Shown here piece by piece: positions 51,529 to 60,270 of a DNA stretch of 64,000 nucleotides. The first letter of the stretch is position 1, and every line of letters starts with the position of its first letter. Origin of the DNA: Pseudarthrobacter sp. SSS035 (GTDB lineage: Bacteria; Actinomycetota; Actinomycetes; Actinomycetales; Micrococcaceae); the NCBI RefSeq assembly GCF_023273875.1, contig NZ_CP096882.1, forward strand, positions 4,216,001 through 4,280,000, read 5' to 3'. The notes below the pieces were generated by a model. It had not been told where the DNA came from and searched no databases. It saw only the letters and a list, made by a program, of their open reading frames with translations. The position numbers and the translations under genes are program-made.

Positions 51529-52802
51529 AGTACGACGCCGAGCAAGGCGTCCAGGGCGTCCCTGACCAGGGCCTGATCGTGCTGGCTGCCCGCTGCCGCG
51601 GCGGAGTCCGCCGAGGCAGCCCAGCGGTCAACAGCTTCCAGGGCGGCCGGTGCGTTCAGGTCAGATGCAAGTGCGGACCGCATTTCTGCGATCAGGCCGG
51701 GGGCGGATCCTTCCGGCGAGGTGGCGACAGCGCTGCGCCACGCCGCCAGCCGGTCCTTCGCAGCCTCAAAGCCGTCAGCGGTCCAGGACCAGTCTGAACG
51801 GTAATGGTGGGCCAGGATGGCCAGGCGGATGGCTGCCGGATCTTCTCCCTCGGCCCGAAGTTTGGACACCAGGACCAGGTTGCCCTTGGACTTGCTCATC
51901 TTTTCGCCGTCCAGGCCCACCATGCCGGCGTGGGCATAATGGCGGGCCAGCGGCACTTCGGCGAGCGAATAGGCGTGACCGGCGCCCATCTCGTGGTGCG
52001 GGAAGATGAGGTCAGAGCCGCCGCCCTGGACGGTGAAGGGAGCCGGCAGGTAACGCTGGGCGATGACCGTGCATTCGATGTGCCAGCCAGGCCGGCCCTG
52101 GCCCAACTCGCCGCCCGGCCAGCTGGGCTCGCCGTCACGGGCAACCCGCCAGAGCAGGGGGTCCAGGGCCTGCCGTTTGCCGGCCCGGCCCGGGTCGCCG
52201 CCGCGTTCGGCGAACAGTTCCAGCATTTCGGCTTCACCAAGGCGGGAGATCGAGCCAAGGGTCCAGGCATCCGGGGTGACCGACTGCTTGCCGGCAGCTT
52301 CGACGTCGTAGTAGACGTCGCCGTCGGGCTCCCCTGCCGTACCAGGGACGCGGTAGGCCAGCCCCAGCCGGACCAGCCGTTCGATGGCCGGAACAATGAT
52401 GTCGACTGATTCAACCGCACCCACGTAGTGGTCCGGCGAGAGGACGTTCAGGGCCTCCATGTCGGTCTGGAAGAGTTCAATCTGGCTCGCGGCCAGGTCC
52501 CGCCAGTCCACACCGGTGGCAGTCGCGCGCTCCAGCAGGGGGTCGTCGACGTCGGTGACGTTCTGGACGTAGGAAACCTGCTGGCCGGCGTCACGCCAGG
52601 CCCTGTTCAGCAGATCGAAGGCCACGTAGCTGGCCGCATGGCCCATGTGGGTTGCGTCGTAGGGAGTGATTCCGCAGACGTACATGGATTGCTCTCCCCC
52701 GGCCGGGAGCGTGACCTCGCTCCCCTTTGCGGTGTCGAACAGCCGGATGGCAGGCATGGCGCCGGGCAGCGCAGGGACAGGGCGGGAGGTCCAGGATTTC
52801 AC
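51525..52802 (-). CDS. mshC: Cysteine:GlcN-Ins ligase of mycothiol biosynthesis
   Basis: 425 residues, a class I cysteinyl-tRNA-synthetase-like enzyme without the anticodon domain. YVCGITPYDATHMGHAA holds the zinc Cys and the HIGH motif variant; the second motif is GEKMSKSKGN. It couples cysteine to GlcN-Ins in mycothiol synthesis. Mycothiol is the actinobacterial thiol, consistent with host class. TAGGCT (52814-52809) is 6 bases before GTG 52802. Confidence 0.96.
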   Translation of the reverse strand: MKSWTSRPVPALPGAMPAIRLFDTAKGSEVTLPAGGEQSMYVCGITPYDATHMGHAASYVAFDLLNRAWRDAGQQVSYVQNVTDVDDPLLERATATGVDWRDLAASQIELFQTDMEALNVLSPDHYVGAVESVDIIVPAIERLVRLGLAYRVPGTAGEPDGDVYYDVEAAGKQSVTPDAWTLGSISRLGEAEMLELFAERGGDPGRAGKRQALDPLLWRVARDGEPSWPGGELGQGRPGWHIECTVIAQRYLPAPFTVQGGGSDLIFPHHEMGAGHAYSLAEVPLARHYAHAGMVGLDGEKMSKSKGNLVLVSKLRAEGEDPAAIRLAILAHHYRSDWSWTADGFEAAKDRLAAWRSAVATSPEGSAPGLIAEMRSALASDLNAPAALEAVDRWAASADSAAAAGSQHDQALVRDALDALLGVVL

Positions 52803-52817
52803 AGCCTAAGCCTACGG

Positions 52818-53651
52818 CTAGGCGCTGATGACATTGAAACCGAGCAAAAGATACAGGGCCAGGCCCAGGAAGATCCGGTACCAGACGAAGAGCCGGTAGC
52901 TTCGGGTGGAAATGAACTTGAGGAACCAGCCGATGATCACGTAGCCCACTACCAAGGCGATGACGGTGGCCAGCGCCGTCTCCGGAAGGCCGTAGGGGCC
53001 GGTAATGCCTTCCTTGGAGACCACTTTGTACAGCTGGTAAAGGCCGCTGCCGAACACCGCCGGGATAGCCAGGAGGAACGAATACCGCGCGGCGGCTTCG
53101 CGTGTGTAGCCCATTAGGAGACCTGCGGTGATAGTGCCGCCGGATCGCGACACACCGGGAATAAGAGCCAGGGCCTGGGCGAAGCCGTAAAAAATGCCGT
53201 GTTTGTAGGTGAGCTGGGTGAGGTCCCGGTCCTGCTTTCCGATCGCGTCGGCCACGGCCAGAAAGAGCCCGAAGACGATCAGCATGGTGGCTACGAGCCA
53301 CAGGCTCCTCAGCACCGACTCGATCTGGTCCTGGAACAGCAGACCCAGCACGATGATGGGGAGGCTGCCCAGGATCACCAGCCAGCCCATGCGGGCATCC
53401 GGGTCCTGCCGGGAGACTTTTCCGGTCAGCGATCCCGCCCACGCCTTGACGATCCGCACGATGTCGCGCCAGAAGTAGATCACCACGGCTGTTTCGGTAC
53501 CAAGCTGCGTGATTGCGGTAAACGCGGCTCCGGGATCGGATGCGTTGGGCAGGAACTGCCCCACAATCCGCAGGTGCGCGCTCGATGAAATCGGTAGAAA
53601 TTCGGTCAGTCCCTGCACTAGGCCCAGAAGGGCCGCCTCAAACCAGTTCAC
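52818..53651 (-). CDS. uppP: Undecaprenyl-diphosphatase UppP (BacA)
   Basis: 277 residues, eight hydrophobic helices. Signatures: GLTEFLPISSSAHLRI (about 15-30) and GVSRSGGTITAGLLMG (about 165-180), the two phosphatase motifs. Recycles undecaprenyl pyrophosphate for cell-wall synthesis. GTG start, TAGGGT (53663-53658) 6 bases upstream, so leaderless. It is followed by mshC. Confidence 0.96.
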   Translation of the reverse strand: MNWFEAALLGLVQGLTEFLPISSSAHLRIVGQFLPNASDPGAAFTAITQLGTETAVVIYFWRDIVRIVKAWAGSLTGKVSRQDPDARMGWLVILGSLPIIVLGLLFQDQIESVLRSLWLVATMLIVFGLFLAVADAIGKQDRDLTQLTYKHGIFYGFAQALALIPGVSRSGGTITAGLLMGYTREAAARYSFLLAIPAVFGSGLYQLYKVVSKEGITGPYGLPETALATVIALVVGYVIIGWFLKFISTRSYRLFVWYRIFLGLALYLLLGFNVISA

Positions 53652-53701
53652 GCTAAGACCCTACGTCATGGACCCTGTTGATTCCCCGTAAGCTTGCACC
53701 T

Positions 53702-54637
53702 ATGCAGCAGCGTTACGTCGGCAACAGTGGATTGCGAGTCTCCGCCCTTTCCCTCGGCACCATGTCCTGGTCCGGCGATACCGACGAACAGGACGCCTCG
53801 GAGATATTGCGGACATTTATCGATGGTGGCGGAAAACTCATAGATACCGCGGCGTCTTACGCCGACGGCCGCGCCGAGGCGATGATCGGCTCTCTCCTGG
53901 GTGACGTCGTCTCCCGCACCGAAGTCTGCATTTCCACCAAGGCGGGGATGTCGACGTCGGACGGCCGCCGCACGGTGGACACGTCGCGCAACGCGATGCT
54001 CACCGGACTGGACGCCAGCCTGGCAAGGCTGGGGACTGACTACGTGGATATCTGGTTTGCCCAGGCATGGGACGGCAACGTCCCGCTGGACGAGACCCTG
54101 TCCGCACTTGAATTCGCGCTCCGGAGCGGCCGCGCCCGCTATGCGGGCATCTCCAACTTCAACGGGTGGCAAAGCGCCAAGGCCGCGGCGGTGGCCGGAT
54201 TTCCGCTCGTAGCCGCGCAGGCTGAATATTCACTCCTGCAGCGAAAGGCGGAAGCGGAACTGGTTCCCGCCGTCGAAGATGCCGGCCTGGGGCTGATGGC
54301 CTGGGCTCCGCTGGGACGCGGCGTCCTGACCGGCAAGTACCGCGGCGCCATTCCCGCCGATTCCCGGGCGGCAAGAACAGACTCCGCACCCTACGTAGAG
54401 CCGTACCTGGAGGCGCAGCCGTCCAGCGTGGTGGAAGCCGTGGCCATGGCGGCCAAGGGCCTGGGCCGGACACCGCTGGATGTCTCGCTGAGCTGGCTGT
54501 TGTCCCAGCATGGCGTGGCCACGGCCATCGTCGGGCCCAGGACTCCCGTGCAGGCGAAAGAAATCATGGCCGCCCAACTGACGAGGCTGCCGCCCGAAAT
54601 TGCCCGCGCGCTCGAGGACGTTTCCCTGCCCGGCTGA
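53702..54637 (+). CDS. Aldo/keto reductase
   Basis: 311 residues, TIM-barrel NADPH-dependent oxidoreductase. LRVSALSLGTMSW at the N-terminus, DTAASYADGRAEAMIG with the catalytic Asp-Tyr pair region, and a C-terminal cofactor motif AIVGPRTPVQAKEI. The active-site Lys-His pair lies in CISTKAGMS and DIWFAQAWD, where the usual His of the aldo/keto tetrad is Gln, so turnover may differ. TAAGCT at 53689-53694 is 7 bases before the ATG. Divergent from uppP. Confidence 0.9.
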   Translation: MQQRYVGNSGLRVSALSLGTMSWSGDTDEQDASEILRTFIDGGGKLIDTAASYADGRAEAMIGSLLGDVVSRTEVCISTKAGMSTSDGRRTVDTSRNAMLTGLDASLARLGTDYVDIWFAQAWDGNVPLDETLSALEFALRSGRARYAGISNFNGWQSAKAAAVAGFPLVAAQAEYSLLQRKAEAELVPAVEDAGLGLMAWAPLGRGVLTGKYRGAIPADSRAARTDSAPYVEPYLEAQPSSVVEAVAMAAKGLGRTPLDVSLSWLLSQHGVATAIVGPRTPVQAKEIMAAQLTRLPPEIARALEDVSLPG

Positions 54638-54711
54638 GTTTCCGTGCCCGGCGGATACACCGTTCAGGGCCGCAGAGTTAGGGCATTGCCCGCGATGGTG
54701 GCGTGGAGTCC

Positions 54712-54978
54712 TCAGTCCTCGAGAATTTCCAGGTCCTCGTCGTCGTCGACGCGGGCTTCATCGTCCTCGTCTTCTTCATCATCGAAGACCTGAAGGGGTG
54801 TAACTTCGTTGTAAGCCTCGTAGAGTGCGTCTTCATAAACCTCGAACGCATCCGAGACCGCAAAAAAAGCCGCCTCCACCGCGGGATCGCCATCGCCACG
54901 CCGGTTGGATGCTGCTATAAGGTGTTCTTCCAATGCGGTTGTCAAGGACTGAAGCGCGACACGCGGATCGATGCTCAT
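54712..54978 (-). CDS. Acidic small conserved protein, unknown
   Basis: 88 residues. A helical N-terminal part (ALQSLTTALEEHLIAASNRR) and a strongly acidic C-terminus (DDEEDEDDEARVDDDEDLEILED region). Small acidic actinobacterial proteins of this kind have no known function. Divergent from the DUF5703 gene 39 bases away. Confidence 0.7.
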   Translation of the reverse strand: MSIDPRVALQSLTTALEEHLIAASNRRGDGDPAVEAAFFAVSDAFEVYEDALYEAYNEVTPLQVFDDEEDEDDEARVDDDEDLEILED

Positions 54979-55017
54979 GACTTCACGTTAGCCGGAAAAG
55001 GACGAAAATGGAGAGCA

Positions 55018-55251
55018 ATGAAGGAACATTTTCTCACCAGCTCGGTCCAGCGGGAACGGGACATTTTGAGGCAGTACGAGTACCTCGTTCTGACGGTCAG
55101 CCCTGATGATTCGCTGCATGACGCCAGACGCCGGCTCGTGGAGCATTCCGAGTACGGCAAGTGGGAGCTGGAACGCAGCAAGCTGTATTTGGGCGGCGGC
55201 AGGCGCTTCTGGCTCCGCCGCCGGGTGATGCAGGTCCAGCGGACCGTATAG
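55018..55251 (+). CDS. DUF5703 family small protein
   Basis: 77 residues from ATG 55018 (GGAG 4 bases upstream). Pattern YEYLVLTVSPDDSLHDARRRLVEHSEYGKWELERSKLYLGGGRRFWLRRRVM fits the actinobacterial DUF5703 family. The C-terminal basic cluster suggests nucleic-acid or membrane contact, which is inference. Confidence 0.82.
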   Translation: MKEHFLTSSVQRERDILRQYEYLVLTVSPDDSLHDARRRLVEHSEYGKWELERSKLYLGGGRRFWLRRRVMQVQRTV

Positions 55252-55301
55252 GAATTGTCCGGCCAGCGGACCGCATAGGGATTAATGGGCCGGTGGCCTG
55301 T

Positions 55302-56462
55302 TCAGTCCTCCAACGGACCCAGCCACGCGTTCGCCACGGTGTTGTGCGCCGACTCATCATCTGATGGGTGGAACATCCCCGCCAGCACGTCCCGGTACAG
55401 GCGTTCAAGCTCCGACCCACGAAAGTAGCTGGAGCCGCCACTCACCCTGATGGCCAGATCCACAACGCGGCGGGCCGTTTCAGTCGCATTGACCTTCAGC
55501 CCCACAAGCTTGGGAAACCATTGCGGCCCGTGCTCAACGAGCGCATCCACATCGCGGCTGACGGTCAGCAGCTGGGGGTAGAGGTTATCCATGGCCATGG
55601 CGGCCTCCGCGATCTTCCAGCGGATATCCGGATCCTGCGCATAGCTGCGGCGGGCATTCTTGAAGGACGTGCGGCGCTTGACGGCCTCAACACCCAGGTT
55701 CAGGGCACGTTCGCCAATGCCGGTGTACACGGCAGCCAGCAGTGTCTCGAAGCACGCGAAGATGGCGAAAATCAGCGGATCGGCGTTGGGTCCCACCGGT
55801 AGTTTGCGGACGATCCTCTCCGGCGGGACCTCGGCGCCATCCAGAACGGTGGTGTTTGACTGGCTGGCCCGCATGCCCAGGGTGTTCCAGTCATCCAGGA
55901 TGGCGTAGCCCGCGGCCTCCCGGGTGATGAACCCGTGCACCAACTCCCCTTCGCCTTCCCTGGCCTGGGCGTCCTTGCCGAAGATTCCCAGCCGGGTCCA
56001 GGCGGGCGAAAGACTCGTGAAGATCTTGGTACCCGTGAAGCTGTACGCTCCGCCCGGCAGGGGAACGGCTGCCGTTTTTGAATCAAAAAGTACCGAATCG
56101 TTGCCGGCTTCGGAATTGCCGAAGGCGAAGATCTCGCCGTGGGCGGCCTCCTGCAGGACGAAGCCAAGGGAATAGTCCCCCCGTGCGGCCAGGACGTGGG
56201 CGACGCCGGTCCAGACCAAATGCATGTTGATGGCCAAGGCGGTGGCCGGGGCCGCCGTTGCCAGCCGCCGCTGGCACTGCGCTGCCGCCTCCAGCCCAAG
56301 CCCCAGGCCGCCGTCGGACGCCGGCACAAAGAGCGTGAGGTAGCCTGCGGCGGTCAGCTCCTCAAGGTCTTCAAAGAAGAAGGTGTTGTCCCGGTCATAG
56401 CCCGCAGCCCGGCCGCGGATGGCCTCGAGCAGCGGCTCCGGCAGGACTTCCTCGGGAGTCAT
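55302..56462 (-). CDS. Acyl-CoA dehydrogenase family protein
   Basis: 386 residues, FAD flavoprotein fold: N-terminal helical domain (FVPASDGGLGLGLE), beta-domain (FGNSEAGNDSVLF, FTGTKIFTSLSPAWTRLGIFG) and C-terminal helical domain with RVSGGSSYFRGSELERLYRD. No clear catalytic Glu at the classical position, so it may belong to the flavin-dependent monooxygenase/DszC-like subgroup rather than a fatty-acid dehydrogenase. Precedes by 12 bases... the M20 gene lies upstream in the same direction, likely one operon. Confidence 0.83.
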   Translation of the reverse strand: MTPEEVLPEPLLEAIRGRAAGYDRDNTFFFEDLEELTAAGYLTLFVPASDGGLGLGLEAAAQCQRRLATAAPATALAINMHLVWTGVAHVLAARGDYSLGFVLQEAAHGEIFAFGNSEAGNDSVLFDSKTAAVPLPGGAYSFTGTKIFTSLSPAWTRLGIFGKDAQAREGEGELVHGFITREAAGYAILDDWNTLGMRASQSNTTVLDGAEVPPERIVRKLPVGPNADPLIFAIFACFETLLAAVYTGIGERALNLGVEAVKRRTSFKNARRSYAQDPDIRWKIAEAAMAMDNLYPQLLTVSRDVDALVEHGPQWFPKLVGLKVNATETARRVVDLAIRVSGGSSYFRGSELERLYRDVLAGMFHPSDDESAHNTVANAWLGPLED

Positions 56463-56474
56463 GTCCGGGCCGGC

Positions 56475-57779
56475 TCAGTAATTGGTAAGGAGCGTGTTGA
56501 GCACCCGGGCGCCGAACTTCAGCGAATCCACCGGAACCCGCTCGTCCACGCCGTGGAACATCCCGGTGAAATCGAGATCGTCGGGCAGCTGGAGGGGAGC
56601 GAAGCCGTAGCCGGTGATACCCAGCCGGCTCAACGACTTGTTGTCCGTGCCGCCGGAGAGCGTATAGGGAAGCACTTTCGCCCCCGGATCCTCGGTGTGC
56701 AGGGCGTCGATCATGGAATCCACCAGGTTTCCGGCGAACGGGACCTCAAGCGAGACGTCGCTGTGCACGTAGCTGACCTCGACACCGGAACCGGCAAGCT
56801 CCCGCACGACCTCCAGCACGTGGTCCTGCTGGCCCGGGAGCGTCCGGCAGTCCACCAGGGCCTCAGCCGATTCGGGGATGACGTTGTGCTTGTAGCCGCC
56901 CTTGAGCAGCGTGGGATTGGTGGTGTTCTGCAGGGTTGCCCCCACAAAGCGTGCCACGGTGCCGAGCTGGTCGAGCAGGCGGTCCGGATTGTCCGGATCG
57001 AATTCCACACCCGTGAGTTCGGTCACGCCGTCCAGGAACTGCCGCGTGGTGGGCGTCAGCTCAATCGGCCACTTGTATTCGCCGATCCGGGTTACCGCCG
57101 CAGCTAGCCGGGTGACGGCGTTGTCCGTATTGATCTGGGAGCCGTGGCCAGCCCGACCGTGCGCCACCAGCCGGAGCCAGGAGATGCCCTTCTCGGCCGT
57201 CTGCAGGAGGTAGGTGCGCTGCCCGCCGATGGTTGACGAGAAGCCGCCTACCTCCGAGATGGCCTCGGTTGCGCCTTCGAAGAGTTCGGGCCGCTTGTCG
57301 ACTGCGTAGCGGGCCCCGTACTCACCGCCGGCCTCCTCGTCGGCGAAGAAGGCAAAGATAATGTCGCGCTTGGGCTTGCGCCCGGATCTGGCCAAATCCC
57401 GCATCACAGCAAGGATCATGGCGTCCATGTCCTTCATGTCCACGGCTCCGCGGCCCCAGATGAGTCCGTCTTTGAGCTCCGCACCAAAGGGATCCACCGA
57501 CCACTGTTCACGCAGGGCAGGCACTACATCGAGGTGCCCGTGCACCACCAACGCGCTGGCGGACGGATCCTCACCGGCCATCCGGGTCACAACACTTGCG
57601 CGGCCGGGCGCCGACTCGAAGATCTCGGCTGCGAGGCCCACTTCTTCAATCAGCCCGGCCGTGTATTCCGCGGCCAACCGCTCCCCCGGCCCCGAGCCGT
57701 CACCGTAGTTCGAGGTATCTATCCGGATAAGTTCCTGGCAGATCCGGACAACTTCATCCTCGGCACGGATGTCAGACAT
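56475..57779 (-). CDS. M20/M25/M40 family metallopeptidase
   Basis: 434 residues. Metal-site motifs: VVHGHLDVVPALRE (His/Asp, about 82-95), WGRGAVDMKDMDAM (about 113-126), FFADEEAGGEYGARY (catalytic Glu and ligand Glu, about 150-164), and a late SGGTDNKSLSRLGITGYGF region supplying the final His-equivalent position where the sequence is TDNKS rather than an obvious HxxxE. AAGGAG 6 bases before ATG. Probably an acetylornithine-deacetylase/succinyl-diaminopimelate-desuccinylase-like hydrolase of unknown substrate. Likely co-transcribed with the downstream acyl-CoA dehydrogenase-type gene. Confidence 0.88.
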   Translation of the reverse strand: MSDIRAEDEVVRICQELIRIDTSNYGDGSGPGERLAAEYTAGLIEEVGLAAEIFESAPGRASVVTRMAGEDPSASALVVHGHLDVVPALREQWSVDPFGAELKDGLIWGRGAVDMKDMDAMILAVMRDLARSGRKPKRDIIFAFFADEEAGGEYGARYAVDKRPELFEGATEAISEVGGFSSTIGGQRTYLLQTAEKGISWLRLVAHGRAGHGSQINTDNAVTRLAAAVTRIGEYKWPIELTPTTRQFLDGVTELTGVEFDPDNPDRLLDQLGTVARFVGATLQNTTNPTLLKGGYKHNVIPESAEALVDCRTLPGQQDHVLEVVRELAGSGVEVSYVHSDVSLEVPFAGNLVDSMIDALHTEDPGAKVLPYTLSGGTDNKSLSRLGITGYGFAPLQLPDDLDFTGMFHGVDERVPVDSLKFGARVLNTLLTNY

Positions 57780-57951
57780 AGAAACTCCTTGGGCAGTGGG
57801 AAGGCTGCAAACAACCTGCGTTCTCGTGTGCCCTCAGCCTACCCATCAGCCCCGATTGGATGTTTCCGGAAAGTTCGTGTTAGAGTCTTTCTCGCTGCTT
57901 CGGAGAAAAGCGAAACGCTGAAAGGCGGAAACGACCTCCGAATTACCACCT

Positions 57952-58034
57952 GCGCGGGTGGCGGAATGGCAGACGCGCTAGCTTGAGGTGCTAGTCCTCG
58001 AAAGGGGGTGGGGGTTCAAGTCCCCCTCCGCGCA
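57952..58034 (+). tRNA. tRNA-Leu (anticodon GAG)
   Basis: An 83-base type II tRNA. Acceptor stem GCGCGGG pairs with TCCGCGC before discriminator A. Anticodon arm CTAGC-TTGAGGT-GCTAG gives GAG, reading CUC and CUU. A variable arm (CCTCGAAAGGGGG) and the T-arm GGGGGTTCAAGTCCCCC are clear. CCA is not encoded. A strong terminator starts 8 bases after the end. Confidence 0.97.
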
Positions 58035-58042
58035 CAAACGGG

Positions 58043-58080
58043 AAAACCCCTGAAATCCACGGATTTCAGGGGTTTTTTTT
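58043..58080 (+). terminator. Terminator after tRNA-Leu
   Basis: Perfect 16-bp stem (58043-58058 with 58061-58076), 2-base loop, running into eight T's ending at 58080. A textbook Rho-independent terminator that closes the tRNA gene. Confidence 0.95.
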
Positions 58081-58137
58081 CTGTTTCCACGCACGCGAGA
58101 CCCGCTTCCGGGGGAAGCAACGCACTACGGTACAAAC

Positions 58138-59034
58138 ATGACTACGGAAGACGCCAAGGCACCCGTCCGCCAGCTCCGCCTCGTTGTCGAAGCCGAGGAC
58201 TACGAGGCGGCACTCACGTTCTACCGTGATGTCCTGGGACTCCCCGAGCAAGAGGCCTATGAAGGAGAGGGGGACGCGCGCGTGACAATACTTGGTGCCG
58301 GGCGGGCGACGCTTGAGCTGTCCAACCCCGCCCAGGTGAACCTCATCGACAGCGTGGAATCGGACGGGCAGCCCAGCGCCAGACTCCGGGTAGCCTTCGA
58401 AGTGGAGGACACGGCGGCCGTAACGGCAGACCTTGTGAACGCAGGAGCAGAACTGATCGCGACTCCGCGGATAACTCCCTGGCAGTCCATGAACTCCCGG
58501 CTTGCAGCGCCGGCAGGCCTTCAAGTGACGCTGTTCCAGGAACTCGAACCGATAGCGGATCGGCAAACAAGCCAGACGTCAAAAGACCCTGAGCCCCTAT
58601 GGGCTGTCCCGAACGCTGAGGAGATCATGTCTGCCCATCACTTCAGCCCTAACCTTCATCCGTCGCCTGCCCCGTTTTCGCATCTCGTACGCCACGGAGA
58701 CACCGCCTACACAGCCGGGATCATTGGCCAGAGCCCCGACGACGGTAGACTTGTCGGCCCGGGGATTGAAGAGCAGTGCGAGTCCATGCTCAGCAACCTG
58801 GAGACGCTGCTGACTGATGTGCATCTTTCTCTGGCCCACGTCCTGCGCACCACCATTTACCTGACCGACTACGACGACTTCCATATCATCAATGCTGCCT
58901 ATGCCCGTCACTTTCCCAAGCCATTCCCTGCGCGTACAACCCTCCACGTGGCCGGACTTCCACTCGGAGCGCGCGTGCAGATCGACGCCGTCGTGGCTGC
59001 GGTCAAATGCTTCAGGCCTCCGTCGACGGCCTAA
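58138..59034 (+). CDS. Fusion of a VOC (glyoxalase-like) domain and a RidA (YjgF) domain
   Basis: 298 residues in one uninterrupted frame. Residues 7-138 are a VOC domain (RLVVEAEDYEAALTFYRDVLGL ... GLQVTLFQEL). Residues about 164-298 are a RidA-type domain (HTAYTAGIIGQ-like YTAGIIGQSPDDGRLVGPGIEEQ, TTIYLTDYDDFHIINAAYARHF, PARTTLHVAGLPLGARVQIDAV). The catalytic Arg of RidA is kept (PARTT); the usual Glu is Gln/Asp (VQIDAV). An internal ATG at 58627 with GGAG just upstream could also give a separate RidA protein. RidA hydrolyses reactive enamines. The gene lies right after tRNA-Leu. Confidence 0.8.
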   Translation: MTTEDAKAPVRQLRLVVEAEDYEAALTFYRDVLGLPEQEAYEGEGDARVTILGAGRATLELSNPAQVNLIDSVESDGQPSARLRVAFEVEDTAAVTADLVNAGAELIATPRITPWQSMNSRLAAPAGLQVTLFQELEPIADRQTSQTSKDPEPLWAVPNAEEIMSAHHFSPNLHPSPAPFSHLVRHGDTAYTAGIIGQSPDDGRLVGPGIEEQCESMLSNLETLLTDVHLSLAHVLRTTIYLTDYDDFHIINAAYARHFPKPFPARTTLHVAGLPLGARVQIDAVVAAVKCFRPPSTA

Positions 59035-59043
59035 GCTGGAGCC

Positions 59044-59652
59044 GTGAATCCAACCCCGCCGCCTGGCCCGCTTGAAGTCGTTGTCCATTCCGGGCCGGCC
59101 GACTGGTGGGTGATCCTTGCCGGGCTTGGACCGTTGGCTGTCCTGATTGCGGCACTCTTGGCCTTCTACATCAACTCGCGCACGCTGGCCCAGCGAACTT
59201 CGGCCGATAAGACAGCGCTGGACCAGAAACGAGAAGCCGACGAGCAGGCGCTCCGGCAAAAGACAGAGGCGGACAGCCGAGCGGAATGGTGGCGACGCAC
59301 CCAGTGGGCCCTGGACCGCGCCCTGGATCAGGATGAAGGAACGAAGGCCCTGGGGCTTGCGACCTTGAACGTCCTGGCGCGCAGTGAGCTGGCCCGTGCC
59401 GAGGAGCTTGAACTGTTCGACGCGGCGTGGGAGAACGTGGCTGGAGGGGACGACTGGACCGTGAGCGCAGGATCCCCTGAACACAAGGACGTCCAAGCGC
59501 GCCCGAATGCCGCCTCTGCGCGGGACGGGAAGGTCACCCGTGCCGCGCACCGGGTTCAGGTGGCTGCCGCCAGGCTGCGCGTGACGCTCGACAAGCGCCT
59601 TGGGCGGCTTACCCCGCCTCAGACTAAAGCCTTGGCCAAGGAACCCACCTAG
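59044..59652 (+). CDS. Membrane-anchored coiled-coil protein, unknown
   Basis: 202 residues. One N-terminal helix (WWVILAGLGPLAVLIAALLAFYI, about 22-44), then a charged Lys/Glu/Gln coiled-coil region (about 45-85) and a mixed helical cytoplasmic part. No family recognised; the layout is shared by many short phage- or stress-related membrane proteins. TAAGCT (59032-59037) overlapping the upstream stop lies 6 bases before the GTG. Confidence 0.7.
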   Translation: MNPTPPPGPLEVVVHSGPADWWVILAGLGPLAVLIAALLAFYINSRTLAQRTSADKTALDQKREADEQALRQKTEADSRAEWWRRTQWALDRALDQDEGTKALGLATLNVLARSELARAEELELFDAAWENVAGGDDWTVSAGSPEHKDVQARPNAASARDGKVTRAAHRVQVAAARLRVTLDKRLGRLTPPQTKALAKEPT

Positions 59653-59855
59653 GCCTTGCCTGACGGCGGCCGTGCGCTGACTTTCATTCCTGGACACCAT
59701 AGTGCCCAATGTCACCCGACGCCGATCCCGGCTGTTGTCTGCACGGAAATATAGGCTCCACAGAGAAATTTTCTTGCCAAGCTATTGGGGAATACCCGCC
59801 GGATGCTGTACGTTGCATACGCGACAGACGAACCAAAGAAAAGAGATACACCTAA

Positions 59856-60158
59856 GTGGCAACCGATTACGACGAACTTCGCTCCGACGTCAAGGAGTCG
59901 CAGGACAACTCACTCGAGGCACTGCAGTCCGCCAATGCTCCGGACGCCCGTAGCGTCGTCCTCGAGCTCGATGAGGCCGACGGGCTGGATGGCGCCGGCG
60001 TTCCGGGCGGCGAATTCGTTGCCGAGGAACTGGTCGTGCAGGTTATCCCGCAGGCTGAGGACGAGTTCACGTGCTACTCCTGCTTCCTGGTCCGGCACCG
60101 CTCCCAGATTGCGCGGCAGAAAGACGGACACAGCTACTGCACTGACTGCGAAGGCTGA
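59856..60158 (+). CDS. DUF4193 zinc-ribbon protein
   Basis: 100 residues. N-terminal acidic leader (ATDYDELRSDVKESQDNSLEALQ), C-terminal zinc ribbon with FTCYSCFLVRHRSQIARQKDGHSYCTDCEG (CxxC pairs at about 74/77 and 95/98). This is the actinobacterial DUF4193 family of unknown function. GTG start; AAAGAAAAGAG about 12 bases upstream is an A/G-rich ribosome site. A terminator follows. Confidence 0.88.
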   Translation: MATDYDELRSDVKESQDNSLEALQSANAPDARSVVLELDEADGLDGAGVPGGEFVAEELVVQVIPQAEDEFTCYSCFLVRHRSQIARQKDGHSYCTDCEG

Positions 60159-60212
60159 TTCAAGAAACCCGGATATTCTTCCGTGGCGGCCGAGTTCCGC
60201 CAACAGGAAGTT

Positions 60213-60243
60213 AAGGCACGCCCACGTTTAGTAGGCGTGCCTT
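60213..60243. terminator. Terminator between DUF4193 and yqeY genes
   Basis: AAGGCACGCC (60213-60222) pairs with GGCGTGCCTT (60234-60243), 11-base loop, followed by TCC. It sits between convergent genes. Confidence 0.75.
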
Positions 60244-60270
60244 TCCTGTTTGGAGGATCGAGCCGACGGC

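Noticed and set aside
57952..58137. tRNA-Leu as an integration site for a prophage or island
   Set aside because: The genes after it have no integrase nearby, and I saw no duplicate of the tRNA 3' end within the window.
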